Positions 1 to 6,321 of a stretch of DNA of 6,392 bases are shown here, piece after piece (position 1 is the stretch's first letter; each line of letters opens with the position of its first letter). Under the pieces are notes generated by a model. That model did no database searches and was not told the origin of the DNA. It saw nothing but the letters and a program-made list of their open reading frames with translations. The DNA lies in NCBI GenBank assembly GCA_041862375.1, contig JBGVTE010000115.1:1-6392 (forward strand), read 5' to 3'. Made by a program: the position numbers and the translations under genes. This stretch comes from WVZL01 sp041862375. Lineage in GTDB: Bacteria; Acidobacteriota; Aminicenantia; Aminicenantales; Aminicenantaceae.

Positions 1-1
1 A

Positions 2-82
2 ATCGAATGCGGTGGGGAGGTTATAGCGCGTTATAAGATAAGAGAAGAAAGATATCAGGATGTACCGAAAAACCTCTTGTGA
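2..82 (+). CDS. C-terminal end of a probable transposase (partial, 5' end outside window)
   Basis: An open frame enters from the left edge and ends at TGA 80-82, giving 26 residues. The readable part contains GGEVIARYKIREERYQ and ends in VPKNLL. A short hydrophobic strand followed by 'ARYK' and a charged tail resembles the extreme C-terminus of IS481/Mu-like DDE transposases, but this is recalled resemblance and the piece is too short to prove the family. The better support is context: the stop codon lies inside the first of two 19-bp direct repeats that look like the end of an insertion sequence, which is where a transposase gene normally stops. The catalytic domain is not in the window, so activity cannot be judged. 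It could instead be the end of an unrelated gene. Confidence 0.5.
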   Translation: MECGGEVIARYKIREERYQDVPKNLL

Positions 83-122
83 CAGTTTAGATTTGGAAAA
101 ATGTGACAGTTTAGATTTGGCA
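78..122. repeat. Tandem 19-bp direct repeats, probable insertion-sequence right end
   Basis: The 19-bp word TGTGACAGTTTAGATTTGG occurs exactly at 78-96 and 102-120, separated by AAAAA (97-101), giving a 24-bp period. The second copy continues with CA at 121-122. Several insertion-sequence families, IS21-like ones among them, carry repeated transposase-binding sites at their ends and finish in CA, complementary to a 5' TG. The possible transposase frame ends within the first copy, which supports reading this as the right terminus. The partner left end and any target-site duplication lie outside the window, so the exact boundary after 122 is inferred. Confidence 0.6.
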
Positions 123-140
123 TAACAAGGACCCCATCGC

Positions 141-171
141 TTGACAAATCCCTTATTTTGGTGTTTATAAT
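141..171 (+). promoter_or_regulatory. Sigma70-type promoter for the phoH operon
   Basis: A perfect -35 hexamer TTGACA lies at 141-146. The -10 region TTTATAAT spans 164-171: TTTATA (164-169) has the ideal 17-nt spacing, while the perfect TATAAT (166-171) has 19 nt. Transcription would start near 177-180, about 30 nt before the phoH ATG. The -35 box sits 18 nt after the proposed insertion-sequence end, so the promoter appears to belong to the operon and not to the element. This is the best promoter match in the window and no other is obvious before era. Confidence 0.7.
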
Positions 172-179
172 TACCAATA

Positions 180-209
180 ATGTCTGAAGTATCCTTCCCC
201 ATCATCTAA
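180..209 (+). CDS. Possible 9-codon leader ORF ahead of phoH
   Basis: ATG 180 opens a short frame encoding MSEVSFPII and ending with TAA 207-209, one nucleotide before the phoH ATG at 211. The predicted transcription start is at about 177-180, so its mRNA would be nearly leaderless. The phoH start has no Shine-Dalgarno match, and the 1-nt stop-to-start gap is the same as at the ybeY/corC-like junction, so re-initiation from this mini-ORF is a reasonable idea. The peptide shows no runs of regulatory codons typical of attenuators. Nothing confirms translation, and a 30-nt ORF can easily occur by chance. Confidence 0.25.
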   Translation: MSEVSFPII

Positions 210-210
210 T

Positions 211-1167
211 ATGGAAAAAATCACACACCCGTATATAAGGAATAATGCCTTTTTTGGCGTTTTAGATAAGAATCTAAAAAAGCTCGAAAAAAGACTGGGA
301 ATCAGTCTTTCTGTCAGAGGCGATAACCTCCTAATTGATGGAGACACAAAAAAAGTAGAATTTGCTAAATATTTTTTTAACAAAATGAAAGACCTATCAG
401 AAAAAGGGTATGCTCTGAAAGAAGAAGATTTCCACATTGCTCTTGACCTTTTAGAAGAGGACCGCGATCATCACTTAGAGGATTTCTTCCCTTCAGAAGC
501 TCTCAACTTCTCGCGAAAATCAGTAACTCCAAAGAGCCTCAACCAGCAGGAATACATTCAAGCTATCAAAACATATGATTTGGTGTTTGGTATAGGACCA
601 GCTGGCACAGGAAAGACCTACCTGGCCATGGCTATGGCCCTCTCGTTTCTACAGAATAAAACTGTCAACCGAATTGTTCTCACCCGCCCTGCTGTTGAAG
701 CAGGTGAGAAACTAGGCTTTTTGCCTGGCGATATGTACCAAAAAATAAATCCTTATCTCCGTCCTCTCTACGATGCACTATACGACTTAGCTCAATCAGA
801 CCAAGCCAACAGGCTTATAGAAAGGGGAATCATAGAAATTGCGCCCCTTGCATACATGAGAGGCAGGAGTTTAAATAGTGCATTTATTATCGTTGATGAA
901 GCCCAGAATACGACTAAAGAGCAGATGAAGATGATCTTAACTCGCTCTGGCTTTGGATCCAAAGTAGTTATAACCGCAGACATCACTCAGATTGATCTTC
1001 CCCAGCCCAAAAAATCTGGGGTCCTGCATTCAATTCGTATTCTTTCTTCTATAAAAGAGATAGCCTTTACCTACTTCAATGAAAAAGATGTCGTTAGACA
1101 TCCTCTCGTTCAAAAAATCATCAAGGCCTACGAGAAGGCTGAAGCTAAATCGTTAAGAAACAAATGA
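211..1167 (+). CDS. phoH: PhoH family ATPase (YbeZ-like)
   Basis: This 318-residue protein has the usual length of chromosomal PhoH/YbeZ. Residues about 1-60 look like the small N-terminal KH-like region (note the RGDNLLIDG stretch), followed by the P-loop ATPase domain. Walker A is GPAGTGKT at 129-136, the family signature RPAVEAGEKLGFLPGD is at 159-174, and Walker B is FIIVDEAQ at 225-232. VITADITQIDLP (253-264) corresponds to the sensor region, and the C-terminal VVRHPLVQKI is also typical. PhoH proteins are cytoplasmic ATPases related to helicase-type P-loop enzymes; YbeZ partners with the YbeY endoribonuclease in rRNA processing, and ybeY lies in this operon. ATG 211 is chosen because the frame is closed at 178-180 and no other ATG lies between. 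No ribosome-binding site is visible. Its last 4 nt overlap pgpH. The precise biochemical role of the family remains poorly defined. Confidence 0.95.
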   Translation: MEKITHPYIRNNAFFGVLDKNLKKLEKRLGISLSVRGDNLLIDGDTKKVEFAKYFFNKMKDLSEKGYALKEEDFHIALDLLEEDRDHHLEDFFPSEALNFSRKSVTPKSLNQQEYIQAIKTYDLVFGIGPAGTGKTYLAMAMALSFLQNKTVNRIVLTRPAVEAGEKLGFLPGDMYQKINPYLRPLYDALYDLAQSDQANRLIERGIIEIAPLAYMRGRSLNSAFIIVDEAQNTTKEQMKMILTRSGFGSKVVITADITQIDLPQPKKSGVLHSIRILSSIKEIAFTYFNEKDVVRHPLVQKIIKAYEKAEAKSLRNK

Positions 1168-3560
1168 ACTTCTTCTCCACAAAAAAAATCAAACTGTTTA
1201 AAAGTACAGAACCGCTTGCCCAAAAGCAAAACACTAAACCTGTCCTCCCAAAAAAAGAAAAAAAACAGTTATTCACACAAAAAATTATCAATAATCCCTT
1301 CATCTTTATTTTTATTTTTATTCTTATCTTTGCCTATTTCATCTCTTATTTGCCCTCAAAATCTCTTCCTCTTCTCAAAGAGGAAGAAATTGCTCCTTCA
1401 GATATTGTTGCTCCAGAAGACTTAACCATTGAAGATAAAGAAACAACAGAAAAGAGAAGGATTGAAGCTGTTGAAGCAGTATTACCGGTATATAATCATG
1501 ACCAAAACGTCTTTCTCAATACTGAAGAAAAAATTCGAGAATTTTTTAGTCTCGGAAGAGAATGGCTCGAGGAAAAGTCTATTACTGCTAAGAGGAAAGA
1601 GCAATTTAGAAAAGATATTCTCGATAAATTCGGGATTGGAATCTCCCCAAAAGACATAAACTCTCTTGTAAAATTCAAGTTTGATCCGAAAATTGAAGAA
1701 AGTCTGATCAACCTTATCAGTAAAATTTCTGACCAAGGCATAATCCTCTCTAAGAATCTCTTCATTCACGGAGAACAAGAAAGAGGGCTTACTCTGATAA
1801 AAAGTCCTGAGAGCGAAAAAAACATAAGAGTTGATGATATCTTGGATACTCAAGAAAGCAAACAAATATTAACGGCTGAAATAAACAAATTAGAGCTTTC
1901 TCAATCAGAAAAATCGATACTTATTACTCTCTCTCACCTCTTCATTTCGCCAAACATTTCTTACAACAGAGTTGAAACAGAAGCGAGAAAAGATAAAACA
2001 AGGGCAGGAGTTGAAACAGTCTTTTACACTATAAAAAAGGGAAAGGTCATCATTCGTAAAGGAGACGAAGTCAACGAGGACACTCTCAAACAAATTAAAA
2101 TAATTAATCAGAATCTTAAAGCTAAGCCAAGCTGGCTGACTAATTTTTTAGGAACATTCCTTCTTTTTGGACTTCTCTTTATCTCTCTCTGGTACTATCT
2201 AAAATCACTGTTAAAATTTCGATTGGCCATGAAAAATTTTCTCATGATGGGCGTCACACTTCTCCTCAGCCTTTTGTTCTACAAGCTATCGATTTTTTTA
2301 GCTAATATTTTCAGCCAAAATACAAATATTTTCCTTTTTGCTCATGCTGAAAGCTACAGGTATGCATTCCCTTATCAATTCGGAGTTCTTCTCTTTGCTT
2401 TTCTTACAACCAATCATCTCGCTATAATCTTCGCTTTCATCAATAGCCTGCTCGTTGGGTATCTTTTCAAAGCCAATTTCTATCTGATGACATTTACTTT
2501 CCTTGGAGGGCTGGCAGCAATCTATGGCATAAAATATTACCAGAAACAAAAACGGAGCTCTACTTTAAGAGCCGGGATATTCGTGATAGCCCCGATCAAT
2601 ATCTTTGTTATCATAATAATCCATCTTATAAAAGAAATATTAGGGCCATTGGATTTATTCACGAGTGAAGTAATAATGGGACTCCTGGGAGGAATCCTCG
2701 GTGCCACAGTAGCTTTTCTATTCCTTCCTGTGTTTGAATACATTTTTAACATAATCACTCAGACAAAACTCCTTGAGCTGACAAACTCGGATTTGCCAAT
2801 CTTCAGACGAATGGCCATTGAGGCTCCTGGTTCATACCATCATTCGTTGATTGTTGCTTCTCTGGCTGAAGAAGCTGCAGAGAAAATCAAACTAGATACA
2901 ATGCTGGTAAAAGCTGGGTCTCTCTACCATGATATAGGAAAAATAAAACGACCTGAATACTTTATCGAAAATCAAACCATAAACCCGGATAGGCACAAAG
3001 ACCTAACTCCCAGCATGAGCACTCTGGTCATCATTAACCATGTCAAAGAAGGAGTAGAACTGGCAAAAAAATTGAGGCTTCCTCATAAAATAAGAGAAAT
3101 TATCGCCCACCATCACGGGAATTCCCTAGTCAGGTATTTTTTCCAAAAGGCTAAGGAAAAATATGACCCAGAGATGCATAAGGTAGGGGAAGAAAGCTAC
3201 AGGTATCCCGGTCCTGCACCACAAAGTAAAGAGGCTGCCCTGATTTTATTGGCAGATTCTGTGGAGGCTGCTTCCCGAAGTCTGTCATCCCCATCGAGAG
3301 AGAATCTAAAGAGAGTCATAAAGAATATTTTTGAAAACTATCTTCAAGATGGTCAACTCGACGACTGCGATTTTTCATTAAAAGAGCTCAGGACAATCGC
3401 CTCCTCCTTTCTATCTACTCTTTATACAATCTATCACCCTAGACCGGAGTATCCAGGATTTGATTTTGAACTAAAGAAAAATATTGAGAAAAAACAGAAA
3501 TCCAATGATCGAAATCTTAAATCGTCAGCAAAGATACTGGATAAATCAAAAAAAGTTTAA
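1164..3560 (+). CDS. pgpH: PgpH/YqfF-type 7TM-HD cyclic di-AMP phosphodiesterase
   Basis: This 798-residue membrane protein has the full PgpH architecture. A lysine-rich cytoplasmic start is followed by a membrane segment (about 45-63), then an outside 7TMR-HDED domain (about 75-320, opening with the typical DIVAPEDLTIED and TEKRRIEA). Seven membrane helices come next (about 325-345, 354-382, 402-416, 418-434, 438-456, 470-488 and 502-523). The cytoplasmic HD domain covers about 553-760. Its metal-ligand set looks complete: H in GSYHHS (559/560), HD at 589-590 (LYHDIGKIKRPEYFIENQ), H626, HH at 650-651 and D698. Characterised members hydrolyse cyclic di-AMP to pApA, so this is the expected reaction. 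It is longer than Bacillus YqfF (about 710 residues), partly through the basic N-terminus and a lysine-rich tail after residue 770. ATG 1164 overlaps the phoH stop as ATGA, and the last 56 nt overlap ybeY, suggesting coupled translation. Confidence 0.93.
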   Translation: MNFFSTKKIKLFKSTEPLAQKQNTKPVLPKKEKKQLFTQKIINNPFIFIFIFILIFAYFISYLPSKSLPLLKEEEIAPSDIVAPEDLTIEDKETTEKRRIEAVEAVLPVYNHDQNVFLNTEEKIREFFSLGREWLEEKSITAKRKEQFRKDILDKFGIGISPKDINSLVKFKFDPKIEESLINLISKISDQGIILSKNLFIHGEQERGLTLIKSPESEKNIRVDDILDTQESKQILTAEINKLELSQSEKSILITLSHLFISPNISYNRVETEARKDKTRAGVETVFYTIKKGKVIIRKGDEVNEDTLKQIKIINQNLKAKPSWLTNFLGTFLLFGLLFISLWYYLKSLLKFRLAMKNFLMMGVTLLLSLLFYKLSIFLANIFSQNTNIFLFAHAESYRYAFPYQFGVLLFAFLTTNHLAIIFAFINSLLVGYLFKANFYLMTFTFLGGLAAIYGIKYYQKQKRSSTLRAGIFVIAPINIFVIIIIHLIKEILGPLDLFTSEVIMGLLGGILGATVAFLFLPVFEYIFNIITQTKLLELTNSDLPIFRRMAIEAPGSYHHSLIVASLAEEAAEKIKLDTMLVKAGSLYHDIGKIKRPEYFIENQTINPDRHKDLTPSMSTLVIINHVKEGVELAKKLRLPHKIREIIAHHHGNSLVRYFFQKAKEKYDPEMHKVGEESYRYPGPAPQSKEAALILLADSVEAASRSLSSPSRENLKRVIKNIFENYLQDGQLDDCDFSLKELRTIASSFLSTLYTIYHPRPEYPGFDFELKKNIEKKQKSNDRNLKSSAKILDKSKKV

Positions 3561-3921
3561 AAGTTTGTTAAAAAAATTAATCAGGCATTACAGACTCAGT
3601 AACCCTGAAATTTCACTAGTTTTTGTAGAAACAAAGACGATAAAAAAACTAAACCGCCAGTATCTCAAGAAGGACGAACCCACAGATGTCCTGAGCTTTC
3701 CTATAAGAGAAAAAAGCATCGATGGAAAATTTTATCTCGGCGATATAATTATTTCTGTTCCTCAGGCTTTTAAACAATGCTTCTCTCTTGAATATGGCTT
3801 GGAAACTGAGCTTGAATTTTTAGCTATCCACGGCTTTCTCCACCTAGTAGGGTTTGAGCACTCAAAGGGAATAGAGGAAGAAGAAATAAAAATAAGAACT
3901 CTCATGCTTGAAAGAGACTGA
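3505..3921 (+). CDS. ybeY: Endoribonuclease YbeY (rRNA maturation factor)
   Basis: This is a 138-residue YbeY/UPF0054 protein. The zinc-binding motif is HGFLHLVGFEH, with histidines at 109, 113 and 119 (H-x3-H-x5-H); the usual DH at its end is EH here. Other family marks are PTDVLSFP (59-66) and LGDIIIS (78-84). YbeY is a cytoplasmic metalloenzyme needed for 16S rRNA 3'-end maturation and ribosome quality control, and works with PhoH/YbeZ and Era, both encoded nearby. ATG 3505 is chosen because MIEILNRQ is the typical family N-terminus and it is the only ATG able to give a full-length domain. An in-frame TTG at 3484 would add seven residues and is unlikely. The start lies 56 nt inside the pgpH 3' end with no clear Shine-Dalgarno, so it probably depends on pgpH translation. 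The C-terminus is slightly short but the domain is complete. Confidence 0.93.
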   Translation: MIEILNRQQRYWINQKKFKSLLKKLIRHYRLSNPEISLVFVETKTIKKLNRQYLKKDEPTDVLSFPIREKSIDGKFYLGDIIISVPQAFKQCFSLEYGLETELEFLAIHGFLHLVGFEHSKGIEEEEIKIRTLMLERD

Positions 3922-3922
3922 A

Positions 3923-5143
3923 ATGAATATTGAGCTATTGATTTCAGCAGGGCTCGTCCTGAGCTTTCTCTGCACTTTTCTCCTTTCACTCTTTCACATA
4001 GCTTTAAGTACTTCTTCAAAAATCTCTATCAGCAGATTTCTCGAGGATAAAGAAAAGGAATACCGCCTTAAAGTATTAAAAATATATGAGGAAATAAAAA
4101 TATCCGTAAACTTTGTAAGAAATCTCTTTCTCATCGCATTCCTGGTTTATCTCTTTATTTCATTCCCTCGATCGAAATACTGGCCTCTCTGGCTATTTAT
4201 AGTGTCCCTAGCCCTGTACCTCATTTTCTTTGACATGATTCCCCATCTCCTTAACTCCCTCTATAAAAAGAAAGTTCTCACCATTTTTCTTCCTTCCTTC
4301 AAACTCCCTTACTACCTTTCTGCTCCTCTTTTGCTCATCTTGAAATCATTAACTCCAAAGAAAGAAATTGAAGAATTCCACGAAGCTACAGATGAAGAGA
4401 TTCAAACTTTTATCGATGAAGCTAAAGAAGAAGGAATCATAGAAAAAGATGAAGGAACGCTTCTCAAAAGTATTGTTGAGTTTGGCGACACAGTAGTCAG
4501 AGAAATTATGACACCAAGAGTAGACATGATATGCATCAGTAAAAACGCCACAATCCAAAAGCTCAAGGGACTGGTGTTAAAAGAAAAACATTCTCGTATT
4601 CCTGTTTACAGAGAGAGGGTAGACAATATTGAAGGAATCGTAATTGCTAAAGATTTCCTTAAATATTCTGATGATAAACATATGAATGACTCAATCGAGC
4701 CCCTTATTAGACCATCATATTTTGTTCCTGAGTCTATGAAGGTATCAGAACTCCTAAAAGAATTCCAAAGAAGAAAACAAAAACTGGCAATTGTCGTTGA
4801 TGAACACGGTGGTGTTTCAGGTCTGGTTACTATGGAAGACCTTATGGAAGAAATCGTCGGAGAAATTAAGGATGAATATGATAAAGAACAAGCTCAGATT
4901 ACAAAAGTGTCTCCTTTTGACTACATTGTCTCAGGTGATGTGGACGTCGAAGAAATAGAGAAGCTTTTTGATATAGATTTAGCTGAGGATATTTATATCA
5001 CTGTGGGCGGGCTGATAATTCATCATTTGGAAAGATTCCCAGAACTCGGAGAACGCATAAAAATAAAAGGATTATCCTTAGAAATTCTCGATGTCGACCA
5101 GAAAAGAGTAAAAAAATTAAGGATTAAAAAGCATAAAGACTAA
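3923..5143 (+). CDS. CorC/HlyC-like CBS-domain membrane protein with divergent DUF21/CNNM region
   Basis: This 406-residue protein has an N-terminal membrane region (hydrophobic stretches about 5-28, 64-80, 87-104 and 126-142) and an acidic linker. A CBS pair follows: the first repeat begins near EIMTPRVDM (194-202) and includes SRIPVYRE, the second includes KLAIVVDEHGGVSGLVTMEDLMEEIVGEI (287-315). The C-terminal CorC_HlyC domain is at about 325-402 (FDYIVSGDVDVEEIE, ITVGGLI). Relatives are membrane proteins implicated in Mg2+ handling; soluble CorC/YbeX shares the last three domains and is encoded beside ybeY in Proteobacteria. The CNNM membrane domain is unusual: the expected SxxETAL-like motif reads LFHIALS, and the expected GExxPK-like motif reads FDMIPH, so transport cannot be assumed. 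ATG 3923 is preferred over the upstream TTG 3908 because it lies 1 nt after the ybeY stop, with a weak AAAGAG ahead. Role: cation homeostasis or ribosome-linked, unresolved. Confidence 0.88.
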   Translation: MNIELLISAGLVLSFLCTFLLSLFHIALSTSSKISISRFLEDKEKEYRLKVLKIYEEIKISVNFVRNLFLIAFLVYLFISFPRSKYWPLWLFIVSLALYLIFFDMIPHLLNSLYKKKVLTIFLPSFKLPYYLSAPLLLILKSLTPKKEIEEFHEATDEEIQTFIDEAKEEGIIEKDEGTLLKSIVEFGDTVVREIMTPRVDMICISKNATIQKLKGLVLKEKHSRIPVYRERVDNIEGIVIAKDFLKYSDDKHMNDSIEPLIRPSYFVPESMKVSELLKEFQRRKQKLAIVVDEHGGVSGLVTMEDLMEEIVGEIKDEYDKEQAQITKVSPFDYIVSGDVDVEEIEKLFDIDLAEDIYITVGGLIIHHLERFPELGERIKIKGLSLEILDVDQKRVKKLRIKKHKD

Positions 5144-5248
5144 GCTGTCGATACCTTATTCTGACAATCGAAATAATCATTTGAAGAACAGGTCTTGCTA
5201 ATCTTTCGAAAGAAACGAAATAAGTTAGGTTAAGGAGATAAGCAACAC
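5144..5248 (+). promoter_or_regulatory. 105-nt spacer before era with small palindrome and ribosome-binding site
   Basis: This is the only sizeable gap inside the cluster. It contains the 12-bp perfect palindrome TCTTTCGAAAGA (5202-5213), and TTTCG (5204-5208) can alternatively pair with CGAAA (5216-5220) around a 7-nt loop. AAGGAG at 5232-5237 sits 11 nt before the era ATG and is the clearest Shine-Dalgarno in the window. I see no convincing -35/-10 pair and no GC-rich hairpin with a T-run after the corC-like gene, so era may be transcribed by readthrough but is translated independently. Confidence 0.4.
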
Positions 5249-6178
5249 ATGAAAGTAGGATATGTAGCTCTCATTGGCCGCCCAAATGTGGGAAAATCTA
5301 CGCTCCTCAACAAAATGCTCGGCCAAAAAATAGCCATTATTTCTGAAAAGCCACAAACAACACGAAGAAGTATTTTGGGAATAAAAACCACTCAAAAAGG
5401 ACAGATTATTTTCGTCGACAACCCAGGCATCCACAAACCTCTGCACAAATTGAATAAAAGAATGATGAATTTTGTCTATTCTTCCCTGGAAACTTGTGAT
5501 CTTATCACCTTAATCATTGATTCCACCTTGAAATTTGGCCATGGCGACCAGTTCGTCATAGCAACATTGAGGGAAATATCATCTCCCAAATTCTTACTCA
5601 TTAACAAAGTTGACATCATAAAAAAAGAAAAAATTCTTCTCATAATAGATAAGTACAGAGAACTTTTGGATTTTAAAGAAATAATTCCCATCTCAGCTCT
5701 TCAAGGAACCAATCTTGATGTTCTTGAAGATATGATATATGAGTTTCTTCCAGTTGCTGAAAAAATTTATGCTGATGACGAAACTTCTGACCAATCCCAG
5801 AAGTTTCTTTTATCGGAAATTATCCGAGAAAAACTTCTCAGCCACGTCGAAAAAGAACTTCCCTTTGTCACAGCCGTTCATATAGAAAAAATGGAAGACC
5901 ACCGAATGAGTTCAAGACCTCAAACTTCTTCTGAAGTTGATGAGGCCAAGAAAAAACCAGTAAAATACATTAAAGCCAGCATCTTTGTTGAGAAAGATTC
6001 CCATCGAAAAATTATCATCGGTAAACAAGGGCGTATGATAAAAGCAATTGGAACTCAATCACGCCAAGAGATAGAACAATTATTGGTTACTAAGGTATTC
6101 CTTGACTTACATGTAAAGGTCAGAGAAAAATGGCGTGACTCTGCGGATGTCTTAGATTTAATCGAAGGCCAAGAATAA
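5249..6178 (+). CDS. era: GTPase Era
   Basis: This 309-residue Era has an N-terminal GTPase domain and a C-terminal KH domain. G1 is GRPNVGKST (10-18), the switch I/G2 region is KPQTTRRSILGI (34-45), G3 is DNPG (57-60), G4 is NKVD (119-122) and G5 is ISAL (148-151). The KH type 2 domain spans about 205-305, with its RNA-binding loop at IIIGKQGRMIKAIG (255-268). Era binds the 3' end of 16S rRNA and acts as a checkpoint in 30S assembly at or near the membrane, which fits its grouping with ybeY and phoH. Two oddities: G3 has Asn where DTPG is usual, and about 20 extra charged residues (about 216-237) sit between the first KH strands compared with E. coli Era. ATG 5249 follows a good AAGGAG, and MKVGYVALIGRPNVGKS is a standard family start. 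Confidence 0.97.
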   Translation: MKVGYVALIGRPNVGKSTLLNKMLGQKIAIISEKPQTTRRSILGIKTTQKGQIIFVDNPGIHKPLHKLNKRMMNFVYSSLETCDLITLIIDSTLKFGHGDQFVIATLREISSPKFLLINKVDIIKKEKILLIIDKYRELLDFKEIIPISALQGTNLDVLEDMIYEFLPVAEKIYADDETSDQSQKFLLSEIIREKLLSHVEKELPFVTAVHIEKMEDHRMSSRPQTSSEVDEAKKKPVKYIKASIFVEKDSHRKIIIGKQGRMIKAIGTQSRQEIEQLLVTKVFLDLHVKVREKWRDSADVLDLIEGQE

Positions 6179-6230
6179 CCTACTAATCCAGCAAGATTAA
6201 CTCGTTTACTCGAATCTTATAGTTTGAAGC

Positions 6231-6256
6231 GGGAAAAATTGCCCTTTCTATTTTCT
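6231..6256 (+). terminator. Possible weak terminator after era
   Basis: GGGAA (6231-6235) can pair with TTGCCC (6239-6244) with one bulged G and a 3-nt loop, followed by the T-rich TTTCTATTTTCT. The stem is short and the T-tract interrupted, so this would be an inefficient intrinsic terminator at best. It lies about 55 nt after the era stop and before the tRNA promoter candidate, which is a sensible place for one. Confidence 0.25.
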
Positions 6257-6273
6257 GCTTCTTTCCTCTTTTA

Positions 6274-6302
6274 TTGACTTTGAATTCAATTGATGCGAAA
6301 AT
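6274..6302 (+). promoter_or_regulatory. Candidate promoter for tRNA-His
   Basis: TTGACT at 6274-6279 matches five of six bases of the -35 consensus. With a 17-nt spacer the -10 position reads GAAAAT (6297-6302), a four-of-six match. Transcription would begin near 6309, about 13 nt before the mature tRNA 5' end. The AT-rich surroundings make chance matches easy, so the call rests mainly on its position. Confidence 0.4.
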
Positions 6303-6321
6303 TTTATTCATCTGAATGTGT

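Noticed and set aside
78..122. Start of a CRISPR array
   Set aside because: Only two copies, with a 5-nt spacer of A residues, far too short for CRISPR spacers, and no cas genes are present.
171..437. Minus-strand ORF of 88 codons across the phoH promoter and start
   Set aside because: It lies opposite the confident phoH gene and its promoter and has no recognisable domain; it is a shadow frame.
1482..1865. Minus-strand ORF of 127 codons inside pgpH
   Set aside because: It is antisense to the well-supported PgpH extracellular domain, has no family resemblance and no ribosome-binding site, and AT-rich coding sequence often leaves such frames open.
3484..3504. TTG start adding seven residues to YbeY
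   Set aside because: The added residues MRKNRNP are not family-like, whereas MIEILNRQ from ATG 3505 matches known YbeY starts.
3908..3922. TTG start for the CorC-like protein
   Set aside because: It would add MKETE in front of the hydrophobic segment and overlap ybeY; ATG 3923, 1 nt after the ybeY stop, is the more natural start.
6193..6218. AAGATT/AATCTT inverted repeat after era as a terminator
   Set aside because: A six-pair AT-rich stem with a 14-nt loop and no following T-run would not terminate transcription.
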